A stretch of 62,006 bases of DNA from the NCBI GenBank assembly GCA_016218815.1, contig JACRCX010000031.1, positions 1-62,006 of the forward strand, written 5' to 3'. This stretch comes from Deltaproteobacteria bacterium (GTDB taxonomy: Bacteria > Myxococcota_A > Polyangia > DRWM01 > JAAZOP01). Below the pieces are notes generated by a model. That model saw only the letters and a program-made list of their open reading frames with translations, ran no database searches and was not told the DNA's origin. Position numbers and translations under genes: made by a program. Shown here one piece after another: positions 15,643 to 22,321 of the stretch; within the stretch, counting starts at the first letter, position 1; each line of letters opens with the position of its first letter.

Positions 15643-16548
15643 ATGGACGCGGAAACTCCCGGCAGGGCCGACGGCGGCCGACGGGCCCCCGGACGGGGCG
15701 CGCGGCGCCCGACCGCCCTTCTCCCGGCCGTTGCATGGCTCGCGCTCGGCGCCGTGAGCTGTGGCGACGACGGCGCTCTGGCGGACGTTCCCGGCGACCG
15801 GGCCGAGGCGGGCGGCGGCGACGGGATGCCGGACGTTTCCGGCGACGAGTCGGGCGACGGCGGGCCGGAGACGTGCGACGGTTGCCACGGTGCGAGCGGG
15901 AATCCCGCCCCGCCCCCCGCGCTCGACGGCGCCACGGACGTCGCCTCGCGGGGCGTGGGCGCGCACGCGGCGCACCTGGGGGCCTCGTCGCAGCACTCCG
16001 AGGTCCGTTGCGCCCACTGCCATCCCGTCCCGGCCTCCGTGGACGCCCCCGGCCACGTCGACGACGGCCGGCCCGCGGACGTTGCCTTCACCGGCCTCGC
16101 CGCCATCGGGGTCGCGGCCGACTGGGACGGCGAGACGTGCGAGGTCTACTGCCACGGTGGGGCGATGCGTTTCGCTCCGCGACGGAGCGACTCCTGGACG
16201 TCCGGGACGGCGGCGGGCTGCACGTCGTGCCACGGACTTCCGCCGGGCGCCCCGCATCCGCCCGCCGCCGACTGCGGCCGCTGCCACCTCCAGGTGGCCG
16301 ACGCGGACGGTGCGATCGTGCGAGGCGTGCTGCACATCGACTCGATCGTCGCGGCGCCGCACGGGGCGCACCTGCGGCACCTGGGGGGCGCCGGCGGCCC
16401 CGACCTGCCGTGCTCGACCTGCCATCCCGACGGCGGCGTGCACGGCCCGCTGCGGGACGGCGAGCCGCTGGAGACGACCTCCGTCTGCGACCCGTGCCAC
16501 GTCGCGGGCTCGGTCGACGCCGCCGCCTGGCGCGACGATCGCCCGTGA
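15643..16548 (+). CDS. Multiheme c-type cytochrome-like lipoprotein (seven heme motifs, one CX3CH)
   Basis: 301 aa. An Arg-rich start leads to the hydrophobic PAVAWLALGAVSC, a lipobox-like signal. Heme-binding motifs in order are CDGCH, CAHCH, CEVYCH, CTSCH, CGRCH, CSTCH and CDPCH: six CXXCH and one CX3CH. The segment around CEVYCH and CTSCHGLPPGAPHP resembles the Geobacter-type CxxxxCH...CXXCH domain, but here the first motif has only three residues between the cysteines. GAHAAHL and GAHLRHL could provide distal His ligands. It probably sits in the periplasm or outer membrane as an electron carrier or binding protein. Cytochrome maturation genes and redox partners are not in the window. Confidence 0.85.
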   Translation: MDAETPGRADGGRRAPGRGARRPTALLPAVAWLALGAVSCGDDGALADVPGDRAEAGGGDGMPDVSGDESGDGGPETCDGCHGASGNPAPPPALDGATDVASRGVGAHAAHLGASSQHSEVRCAHCHPVPASVDAPGHVDDGRPADVAFTGLAAIGVAADWDGETCEVYCHGGAMRFAPRRSDSWTSGTAAGCTSCHGLPPGAPHPPAADCGRCHLQVADADGAIVRGVLHIDSIVAAPHGAHLRHLGGAGGPDLPCSTCHPDGGVHGPLRDGEPLETTSVCDPCHVAGSVDAAAWRDDRP

Positions 16549-16591
16549 ACGCGCTACACTGCGTCGCCGGGAGGGAAAGGGGGCGCGAACG

Positions 16592-17638
16592 ATGAGGCTC
16601 GCTCCACTGGTGTTCCTGGGACTGGTCGGTGCGTGCGCGCAGGCCGAGCAGGCGACGGAGTGCTCGCCGGTCCAGTGCCGGGCGTCGTGCGCACCGTCGT
16701 CCGGCTCGTGCGCCGACGGCCGCTGCACGTGCTCGCGGCCCGACGGGGGCGGCGACGGGGACGCGGGCTCGTGCGAGACCGCGGCGTGCGACGCGATGTG
16801 CCGGACCCTCGGGTACACCGCCGGCGGCGCCTGCGTCGGCACCAACTGCCAGTGCGCCGGGACGCTGCCCGACGGGGGCGGCGAAGCCGACGCCTTCGAC
16901 GAGGGGGCGGTCGAGGACGCGGCGGCGGACGATGGACCACGGGACGAAGCGGGAGCGGAGGACGCGGCGGACGAGGCGCCGGCGTTGGAGGTCGGCGATC
17001 CGTGCACGGTCGACGACCTCGTGGAGCAGGAGCTGTGCGGGCCGGACCTGAAGTGCGCCTTCTCGGAGCTGGACGGGGTGCGGCCCGCCCCGGTCTGCGA
17101 CCGCGCCGGCGTCCGCGCGCTCAACCAGCCGTGCGCCGGCTTCTCGCTCACCGATAGTTGCAGCGCGGGGATGATGTGCCTCAACGACGGTTCGGGGAGC
17201 CGCTGCCGCAGGCTCTGCCGCGACGACGCCGACTGCGCGTCGCTCGGCCCCAACGCCGGCTGCCTGATCCAGATGAACATCTCCGGCACCGTCGTCGACG
17301 GGATCAAGGCCTGCACGCTGCACTGCGACGTCCTCCTGGGCAGCGGTTGCGACACGACCCAGGCCTGCCGCCCGAGCTTCGTCGACCTCACCGGCGGCGG
17401 AGTCTACGAAGCCTACACCGACTGTTCGGGGCGCGGCTCCGGCACGCAGGGCTCGGACTGCTCGTCCGGCGGCGCCTCCGACTGCGCCTCCCGCTACCAG
17501 TGCTTCACCCTCGGCACCGGCGAGAGCCAGTGCCTCTACATCTGCGAAACCTCCCGCGTGGGCACCGACTGCCCCGCCCCCGCCTACTCCTGCAACGACA
17601 TCCACGACCCCACGGGTCGGCTGGGGGCCTGTCTCTAG
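16592..17638 (+). CDS. Cys-rich lipoprotein with two CS-alpha/beta-like modules
   Basis: 348 aa with a strong GAGGGAAAGGGG Shine-Dalgarno sequence. The signal MRLAPLVFLGLVGAC ends in a lipobox (VGAC15). Two six-Cys modules follow: Cys24-29-33-40-45-47 and Cys61-66-70-81-86-88, then an acidic Asp/Glu/Ala linker (about 95-135). The C-terminal about 210 residues are Cys-rich in the style of myxobacterial secreted proteins (CRRLCRDDADCASLG, ECxLYIC-type spacing). The second module has CX4CX3CX10CX4CXC with GAC before Cys81, the spacing of scorpion-type CS-alpha/beta peptides. The stop shares the bases CTAG with the stop of the convergent transglycosylase gene. Confidence 0.8.
   Translation: MRLAPLVFLGLVGACAQAEQATECSPVQCRASCAPSSGSCADGRCTCSRPDGGGDGDAGSCETAACDAMCRTLGYTAGGACVGTNCQCAGTLPDGGGEADAFDEGAVEDAAADDGPRDEAGAEDAADEAPALEVGDPCTVDDLVEQELCGPDLKCAFSELDGVRPAPVCDRAGVRALNQPCAGFSLTDSCSAGMMCLNDGSGSRCRRLCRDDADCASLGPNAGCLIQMNISGTVVDGIKACTLHCDVLLGSGCDTTQACRPSFVDLTGGGVYEAYTDCSGRGSGTQGSDCSSGGASDCASRYQCFTLGTGESQCLYICETSRVGTDCPAPAYSCNDIHDPTGRLGACL
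16661..16732 (+). other. CS-alpha/beta-like six-cysteine module 1 (protein segment)
   Basis: Residues 24-47 of the lipoprotein at 16592, spacing CX4CX3CX6CX4CXC, reading CSPVQC...SCADGRCTC. The short CX6C loop makes this the most compact of the six modules in the window. Confidence 0.5.
16772..16855 (+). other. CS-alpha/beta-like six-cysteine module 2 (protein segment)
   Basis: Residues 61-88 of the lipoprotein at 16592, spacing CX4CX3CX10CX4CXC with a Gly two residues before the fourth Cys. CX3C, GXC and CXC are the three signature elements of the cysteine-stabilised alpha/beta fold. Confidence 0.55.
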
Positions 17639-19965
17639 TAGCTCGGCTCCGGCAGGTAGTCCCGGCGCAGTTCCATCGGCAGGTCGACGGGCCATTCGTT
17701 CTCGTCGGTCTCGTAGAGGTACAGGTAGCGGGCGTAGGACGTGAGCACCCGGCGGACGTAGTTGCGCGTCTGCTCGAACGGGATACGCTCGACGAAGTAG
17801 TCCAGCCGGGACTCCGCCATGTCGTCCAGCCACCGGGCGACGTTGTGCGGGCCGCCGTTGAACCCGGCCGCCTGCAGCGGCATCTGGGCGTGGAACTTCT
17901 CGCCGATGCGCGCGATGTACTCGACGCCCAGGTCGATGTTGCGCTCGGGATCGTAGAGCACGGCGTCGTCGTAGGTCTCCCCGCGCGCCTCGAGCATCCG
18001 CGCCGTCGTCGGGGGGATCATCTGCAAGAGGCCGATCGCGTCGGCTTGCGAGACGACGTCGGGGTCGAACGAGCTCTCCTGCCGCATGATGGCCCAGATG
18101 AGGTACGGCGAGCTGGATTCCCGCGCGGACGCGGCCTCGACCCGCTCGCGCCACGCCTTCGGGTAGGCCGCCTCCCAGTACGGGAGCGCAGTCGCGTCCA
18201 GGCGCAGGCCCCAGTCGTCGGTGTGCGCGGCCGAGCGCACGTGATCGTGGACCAGGTCGACCGCCTCGACGCACAGCAGCCGGCCCACCACGTCCCGCAG
18301 CTCGTCGCCCTCGGCCGGAGCGATCAGCGGGCGCAGGGCGGGAAGGGCGAGCGCGCGGGCGTCGTCGAGCAGCCCTGCGTCGCGCAGTGCCCGCACCTCC
18401 GGCGGCAGCTCGTCGCAGCGCTCGCGCAGGTCGCTGCGCCCGACCGTGCGCTCGGGGTACGGCGGCGGCACCTCCGCGCCGAGGCCGGCGAGGCGGTGGC
18501 GGGCGAGCAGGGCGTACCAGTGCAGCGGCGAGGCGGCGATGACCTTGCGCAGCATCGCCGTCGCCTCGTCGGTCCGTCCCAGGTCGAGGCGCGCCACGGC
18601 GCCCCAATAGGTCGCGCGCGTCTCGCCGTAGGCGTCGTCGTCGTCGTCCAGCGTGCCGTCGATCAGCTCGAGCGCGTCGGCGGGGCGGTCGGCCAGGAGG
18701 TAGGCCAATCCGAGCGACCAGCGGGTCTGGGGCCGGCCGGGGCCGGAGCGGTCGCGCCCGACGAGCGCCTCGAGGGCCTCGATCGCCCTGTCGAAACGCC
18801 CGTGGTACATGTCGAGGGTCGCGGGCAGGTACTTTGCGTCGGTGGCATGCGCGTCCCGCGGGTGCTTTTGGGCGAACTCGCGGTACGCGGCGATCGCTTC
18901 GTCGTCGAGGTTGGCGCGTGCGAGCGACCGGGCGCGCAAGAACTCGGCCTCGACCGCGTGGCGCCCTCCCATCTCGACGACGACGGCGAACGCCTGCGCC
19001 GCCTCCTCGTAGCGGCGCCGGTGCTTGTAGATCGCGTTGGCGCGCTCCCACGCCACGTCCTCCGGCGAGGGGCTCGTGGTGCCGGCGGGGACGAGGTCCA
19101 GCTCCGCGATCGCCTCGGCCCAGTCCCGGCGGCGCACGAGGGTCCGCGCGCGTTCCAGGCGCCACGCCGGGGGTACGGTGAAGGCGGGGTCGATGGCGCG
19201 CAGGCGGGCCTCGGCCTCCGCCGCCGCGGGCGAGTCGGGCTCGTGCCGCACCAGGTCCTCGTAGCTGCGCCGCGCCTCCCGCCCGTCTCCCGCCTCCTCC
19301 CGGCAGCGCGCGATGCGGAAGCGCACGACCGCGCCGTCAACGCCGCGCGGCAGGTCCTCCCCCAGGGACTCGTAGCGCGCGACCGCATCGGCCCACCGTT
19401 GCTGCTCGTACGCAATGTCGCCCAGGCGCAGCACGGCGTCGCGCAGGTGCGGCCCGTCCTTCGCCGCCAGGAGCTCGGCGTCCGGAAGCGCCGCGTCGAG
19501 CCGCCCGCCGCGCCACGCCGCCTCCATTGCCCAGTACCGCAGCACGTCGTCGATCGCCTGCCATTCGCCCAGCAGCCCCCGGAACCCGTTCTCGGCCTCC
19601 GCCCACCGCTCCGTGCGGAAGGCGTCCACCGCCGCCCGCAGCCGTTCCACCGGCGTGGGTGTCGCCGTCGCCGCGTCCGTCGCCCCTTCCGCGGAAGACG
19701 CCGTGTCGGCGCAGCCGCCCGCGACCGGCGTTGCGCCCCCATCGGTCCCCTGGCACGCCTCGCCACCCGCGTGGTCGTCGTCGTGGTCGTGGTCGTCGTC
19801 GGCTTCTCCCCCGGCGCCGCACCCGTTCGCCCCCTCCGTCGCATCCTCCTCCGCCTCGGTCGACCCGCCCTCCGCCGCCCCGCGCGACACCGGCTCGTCC
19901 CCGCTCGGCGGGCAGCGCGGGCCACAGAGGGCGAGGACGACGGAACCGACGAGGAGCTTCGGCAC
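17635..19965 (-). CDS. Soluble lytic murein transglycosylase (Slt family)
   Basis: 776 aa from a GTG at 19965. A hydrophobic leader (LLVGSVVLALC) is followed by a low-complexity Asp/His-rich stretch (EADDDHDHDDDHAGGEA). A long alpha-helical superhelical region with TPR-like repeats (about 100-600) comes next, then the SLT catalytic domain: YLIWAIMRQESSFDP with catalytic Glu630, GLLQMIPPTTARM and AGFNGGPHNVARW. The enzyme cleaves peptidoglycan beta-1,4 bonds to 1,6-anhydro products in the periplasm. It is longer than E. coli Slt70 because of the acidic N-terminal insert, which might bind metal. The end overlaps the convergent lipoprotein gene by four bases. It lies downstream of the TonB-like genes on the same strand. 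Confidence 0.92.
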   Translation of the reverse strand: MPKLLVGSVVLALCGPRCPPSGDEPVSRGAAEGGSTEAEEDATEGANGCGAGGEADDDHDHDDDHAGGEACQGTDGGATPVAGGCADTASSAEGATDAATATPTPVERLRAAVDAFRTERWAEAENGFRGLLGEWQAIDDVLRYWAMEAAWRGGRLDAALPDAELLAAKDGPHLRDAVLRLGDIAYEQQRWADAVARYESLGEDLPRGVDGAVVRFRIARCREEAGDGREARRSYEDLVRHEPDSPAAAEAEARLRAIDPAFTVPPAWRLERARTLVRRRDWAEAIAELDLVPAGTTSPSPEDVAWERANAIYKHRRRYEEAAQAFAVVVEMGGRHAVEAEFLRARSLARANLDDEAIAAYREFAQKHPRDAHATDAKYLPATLDMYHGRFDRAIEALEALVGRDRSGPGRPQTRWSLGLAYLLADRPADALELIDGTLDDDDDAYGETRATYWGAVARLDLGRTDEATAMLRKVIAASPLHWYALLARHRLAGLGAEVPPPYPERTVGRSDLRERCDELPPEVRALRDAGLLDDARALALPALRPLIAPAEGDELRDVVGRLLCVEAVDLVHDHVRSAAHTDDWGLRLDATALPYWEAAYPKAWRERVEAASARESSSPYLIWAIMRQESSFDPDVVSQADAIGLLQMIPPTTARMLEARGETYDDAVLYDPERNIDLGVEYIARIGEKFHAQMPLQAAGFNGGPHNVARWLDDMAESRLDYFVERIPFEQTRNYVRRVLTSYARYLYLYETDENEWPVDLPMELRRDYLPEPSY

Positions 19966-20017
19966 GCCGCCGATGATTGCGGCTGGAGGAGCCCGAGTCC
20001 AGAAAGAAGCTCCCCCC

Positions 20018-20062
20018 CCTCTTTGCGCTCTTTGCGTCCCTTTGCGTCCTTTGCGCGAAATC
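20018..20062 (+). repeat. TTTGCG dispersed repeat element, copy 1
   Basis: A run of C residues, four CTTTGCGNN units and a closing TTTGCGCGAAA lie between the transglycosylase and TonB-like genes. The same architecture recurs at 42382-42429 and 55652-55696, always in a non-coding gap. Confidence 0.75.
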
Positions 20063-20106
20063 CGGATCCGGAAACTCCCACGGCCTTCGCTCGCAGCTCG
20101 CGTCCT

Positions 20107-21243
20107 TCACTCCCGACCGTACCGGACCTGGAGCGACGGACCCTGATCGGCCTCGACGTAGAAGCCGAACGTGAAGGTGATGATGTCGCGATCGGTGTCG
20201 CACAGCTCCCGCGGCGGATTGTGGAACGGCGCAGCCTGGGCGATGGAGTCCACGGCCAGCTCGTCCAGGAAGCGGGCGCCGGAGTCCTCGAGCAGGATGG
20301 AGCCGTCGAGGTTGCCGTCGCAGTCGAGCGTCACCAGGACGACCGTTTCGCGGTCACGGTAGCCGTAGACCGTGCCCAGCGGGTCGTTGTAGGAAAAAGC
20401 CCCGCGCACGTCCCAGTACTGCGCGACGCGGTCCTTCACGCGGCGGAAGAAACCGGCGTGGGCGAAGGGACGGGTCGAGACCGCCGTCTCGTCGCCGGAC
20501 GCGACGCCTTCCAAATGGTCGATGCCGCTGCCGGCCACCGCCGCGGACATCTCCTCGAACCCCGGCAGAAGCGGATCGCCGGGCGGGAGGGGCGAGCTGC
20601 CCGTACCGGCGGTGAAGGGGCTGCGCGCCGACGGGGGCTCCGGGCGCGCGGCCTGCGCCTGCCCGTCCGACTCCGCCGGGGTTCCCGGGGCGCCGCCCGC
20701 GGTCGGCGGGCCGGGCGGGGCGTGCACCGCGTCCGGACCGTTCGGCGCGGGGCTCGCCTCCGCACCGAGGCCCGTCACGCCCGGGCCGGCCTGCCCCGGG
20801 AGCCGCCGGCCGGCGCGGGCGCTCCCCGGACCGGAGATCGTCGAGCCGACGTGGTGGGGGCCCGCGAGGCGGATGTGCGCCTGACTTTCCTGCGCCACGG
20901 TCTGCGCGTGCTCGGACAGGAATCGCGCGTCCGGCGACGCCTCGCGTGACGCCCCCGCAACCTCGGGCGCGTCGACGACCTGCCCCTCCGGGATCGGCTC
21001 GGACGGGTGATAGAACAACGGCGCCAGCGACTGCAGGCTGCGTGCGTAGAAATCGATCGACACCGACCGACCCGGGTCACCCGAACCCGAGGAGCCGGGC
21101 AGGAGGTAGCCGATCGGTATCAGGAGGACCGGGTGCAGGAGTACCGCGACGCCGAGGGCGATGAGCAGCCGCCGGGGGGTGGGGTCCTCGCGCGCGGAGC
21201 GACGCCCGCGATTCCGCCCGGCCACCGGTGCCTTCGCCGCCAT
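20107..21243 (-). CDS. TonB-like energy-transducer protein 1
   Basis: 378 aa from ATG 21243 (MAAKAPVAGRNRGRR). A cytoplasmic basic N-terminus, one membrane helix (LLIALGVAVLLHPVLLIPIGYLL), a long Pro/Ala/Gly-rich periplasmic spacer and a C-terminal TonB-type domain (FFRRVKDRVAQYWDVRGAF, then VVLVTLDCDGNLDGSILLEDSG) are visible. TonB proteins pass proton-motive force from ExbBD to outer-membrane receptors. No ExbBD or TonB-dependent receptor is in the window, so the substrate is unknown. A second TonB-like gene lies 40 bases upstream on the same strand. The spacer lacks the usual XP repeats. Confidence 0.75.
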   Translation of the reverse strand: MAAKAPVAGRNRGRRSAREDPTPRRLLIALGVAVLLHPVLLIPIGYLLPGSSGSGDPGRSVSIDFYARSLQSLAPLFYHPSEPIPEGQVVDAPEVAGASREASPDARFLSEHAQTVAQESQAHIRLAGPHHVGSTISGPGSARAGRRLPGQAGPGVTGLGAEASPAPNGPDAVHAPPGPPTAGGAPGTPAESDGQAQAARPEPPSARSPFTAGTGSSPLPPGDPLLPGFEEMSAAVAGSGIDHLEGVASGDETAVSTRPFAHAGFFRRVKDRVAQYWDVRGAFSYNDPLGTVYGYRDRETVVLVTLDCDGNLDGSILLEDSGARFLDELAVDSIAQAAPFHNPPRELCDTDRDIITFTFGFYVEADQGPSLQVRYGRE

Positions 21244-21283
21244 CGTCGTCCTTCCGTCTCTCGCCTTCCGCCTCCCGCCGCCG

Positions 21284-22177
21284 CTAGTCGAACATGGGGT
21301 TGTCGTAGCGGTGCTGGTGCAGTATGCGCACCGGCAACGGCATCGTCGGGGGCGGCCGCGGGAATCGCCGCGCCGCGCGCCGGAAGCCGTCGAGCACGTT
21401 CCGGTCGAACGGCGAGACGCCCGATGGTCGCACGACCTTGGGCTCGCTGATCGAGCCATCCGCACCGATCGTCCATTCGAAAACGATTTCGCCCTGTTGC
21501 ATCAACAGCGCACGCTCCCGCGGAAACGCGTCCCGCAGCTCGCGCTCCAGCAGCGGGGCGATCATGCCGAAGTAGCCGGAATATCGCGAGTCACCCGTGT
21601 CGAACGAGACCGTCATCGGGCTCTCGGCCGGTCCCACCGTCATCGTCGGATGCCCCGGCTCCGCGTTCGCGACGCCGTCACCGGCCACGCCGGATGGCTG
21701 TACCGTTCCGTCCACCACGCCCGCCTGGGCCAGCTCCCCGTCCCACGCGCTGACCACGACCAGCGTCCTGGCCGGCATCCCCGCCGGTGCCCTCGCTCCC
21801 GGGCCCGCCGTCGGGCCGCTCGCCCGGTGCGCCGGCGTCGCGGCGGCCGCCGAGGTTTCCGGCTGCACGATCTCGAACGACGGCGTCGGCAGGTTCGACT
21901 CGAGACCCGAGCTGCCTTCCGACGTCGCTGGAGGCCGGCCGGTCGCCGGAGACCGGGGCGCCGCGGGGGGAGGGGGTTCGGCGAGGGCGAGGTAGGCCAG
22001 ATCCACCGCGCGCGGACGACCGCTGCGCGTCGTGCTCCAGTCCGGTGGGCCGGCCAGAAGCGCGAACAGCGCGACAAGCGCGACCGCGCCGGCGTGCACC
22101 CCGACCGACGCCGCGACGAATGCCCGCCACGGCGACCTGTCGTCCGACCCGGTCCACCGTGCCGCTCCAACGCTCAC
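21284..22177 (-). CDS. TonB-like energy-transducer protein 2
   Basis: 297 aa from GTG 22177, chosen because upstream sequence is low-complexity and crosses the recG-side repeat. One N-terminal membrane helix (FVAASVGVHAGAVALVALFALLAG), a Pro/Ala-rich spacer and a TonB-type C-terminal domain (GEIVFEWTIGADGSISEPKVV, FDRNVLDGFRRAARRFPRPP) are present. It is only distantly similar to its neighbour at 20107. The tandem arrangement suggests two adaptors sharing one ExbBD motor, or gliding/adventurous-motility-type TonB relatives. Divergently oriented from recG. Confidence 0.75.
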   Translation of the reverse strand: MSVGAARWTGSDDRSPWRAFVAASVGVHAGAVALVALFALLAGPPDWSTTRSGRPRAVDLAYLALAEPPPPAAPRSPATGRPPATSEGSSGLESNLPTPSFEIVQPETSAAAATPAHRASGPTAGPGARAPAGMPARTLVVVSAWDGELAQAGVVDGTVQPSGVAGDGVANAEPGHPTMTVGPAESPMTVSFDTGDSRYSGYFGMIAPLLERELRDAFPRERALLMQQGEIVFEWTIGADGSISEPKVVRPSGVSPFDRNVLDGFRRAARRFPRPPPTMPLPVRILHQHRYDNPMFD

Positions 22178-22249
22178 CCGGGTATGATAACGCGGTGGAT
22201 GGCCGAAGGCCACATGCGGGGGGGGGGAGGGCGCGGAGGGGGAAGAAGA

Positions 22250-22280
22250 AACCACCGATGAACACCGATGAACACAGATA
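22250..22280. repeat. decameric dispersed repeat (GATGAACACM units) before recG
   Basis: Reverse complement of the family at 131-160. Its ATGAACACAG gives an apparent MNTDKGK start to the recG frame, which is most likely an artefact of the repeat. Confidence 0.75.
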
Positions 22281-22321
22281 AGGGGAAGGGAGGGGAGGGG
22301 CAGGGGAAGGACGGCGGAGAC

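Noticed and set aside
16088..19165. A 1025-codon open frame on the minus strand, in a different frame from the lytic transglycosylase
   Set aside because: Composition is Arg/Pro/Ala-rich with no recognisable motif, while the other frame gives a clear Slt catalytic domain. It is a high-GC shadow frame.
20107..22177. Calling the two TonB-like genes part of a siderophore uptake locus
   Set aside because: No receptor, ExbBD, ABC transporter or Fur-like box is visible nearby.
22268..22321. ATG at 22268 as the start of recG
   Set aside because: It lies in the dispersed decameric repeat and the resulting N-terminus is Lys/Gly low-complexity; GTG 22322 has a better ribosome binding site.
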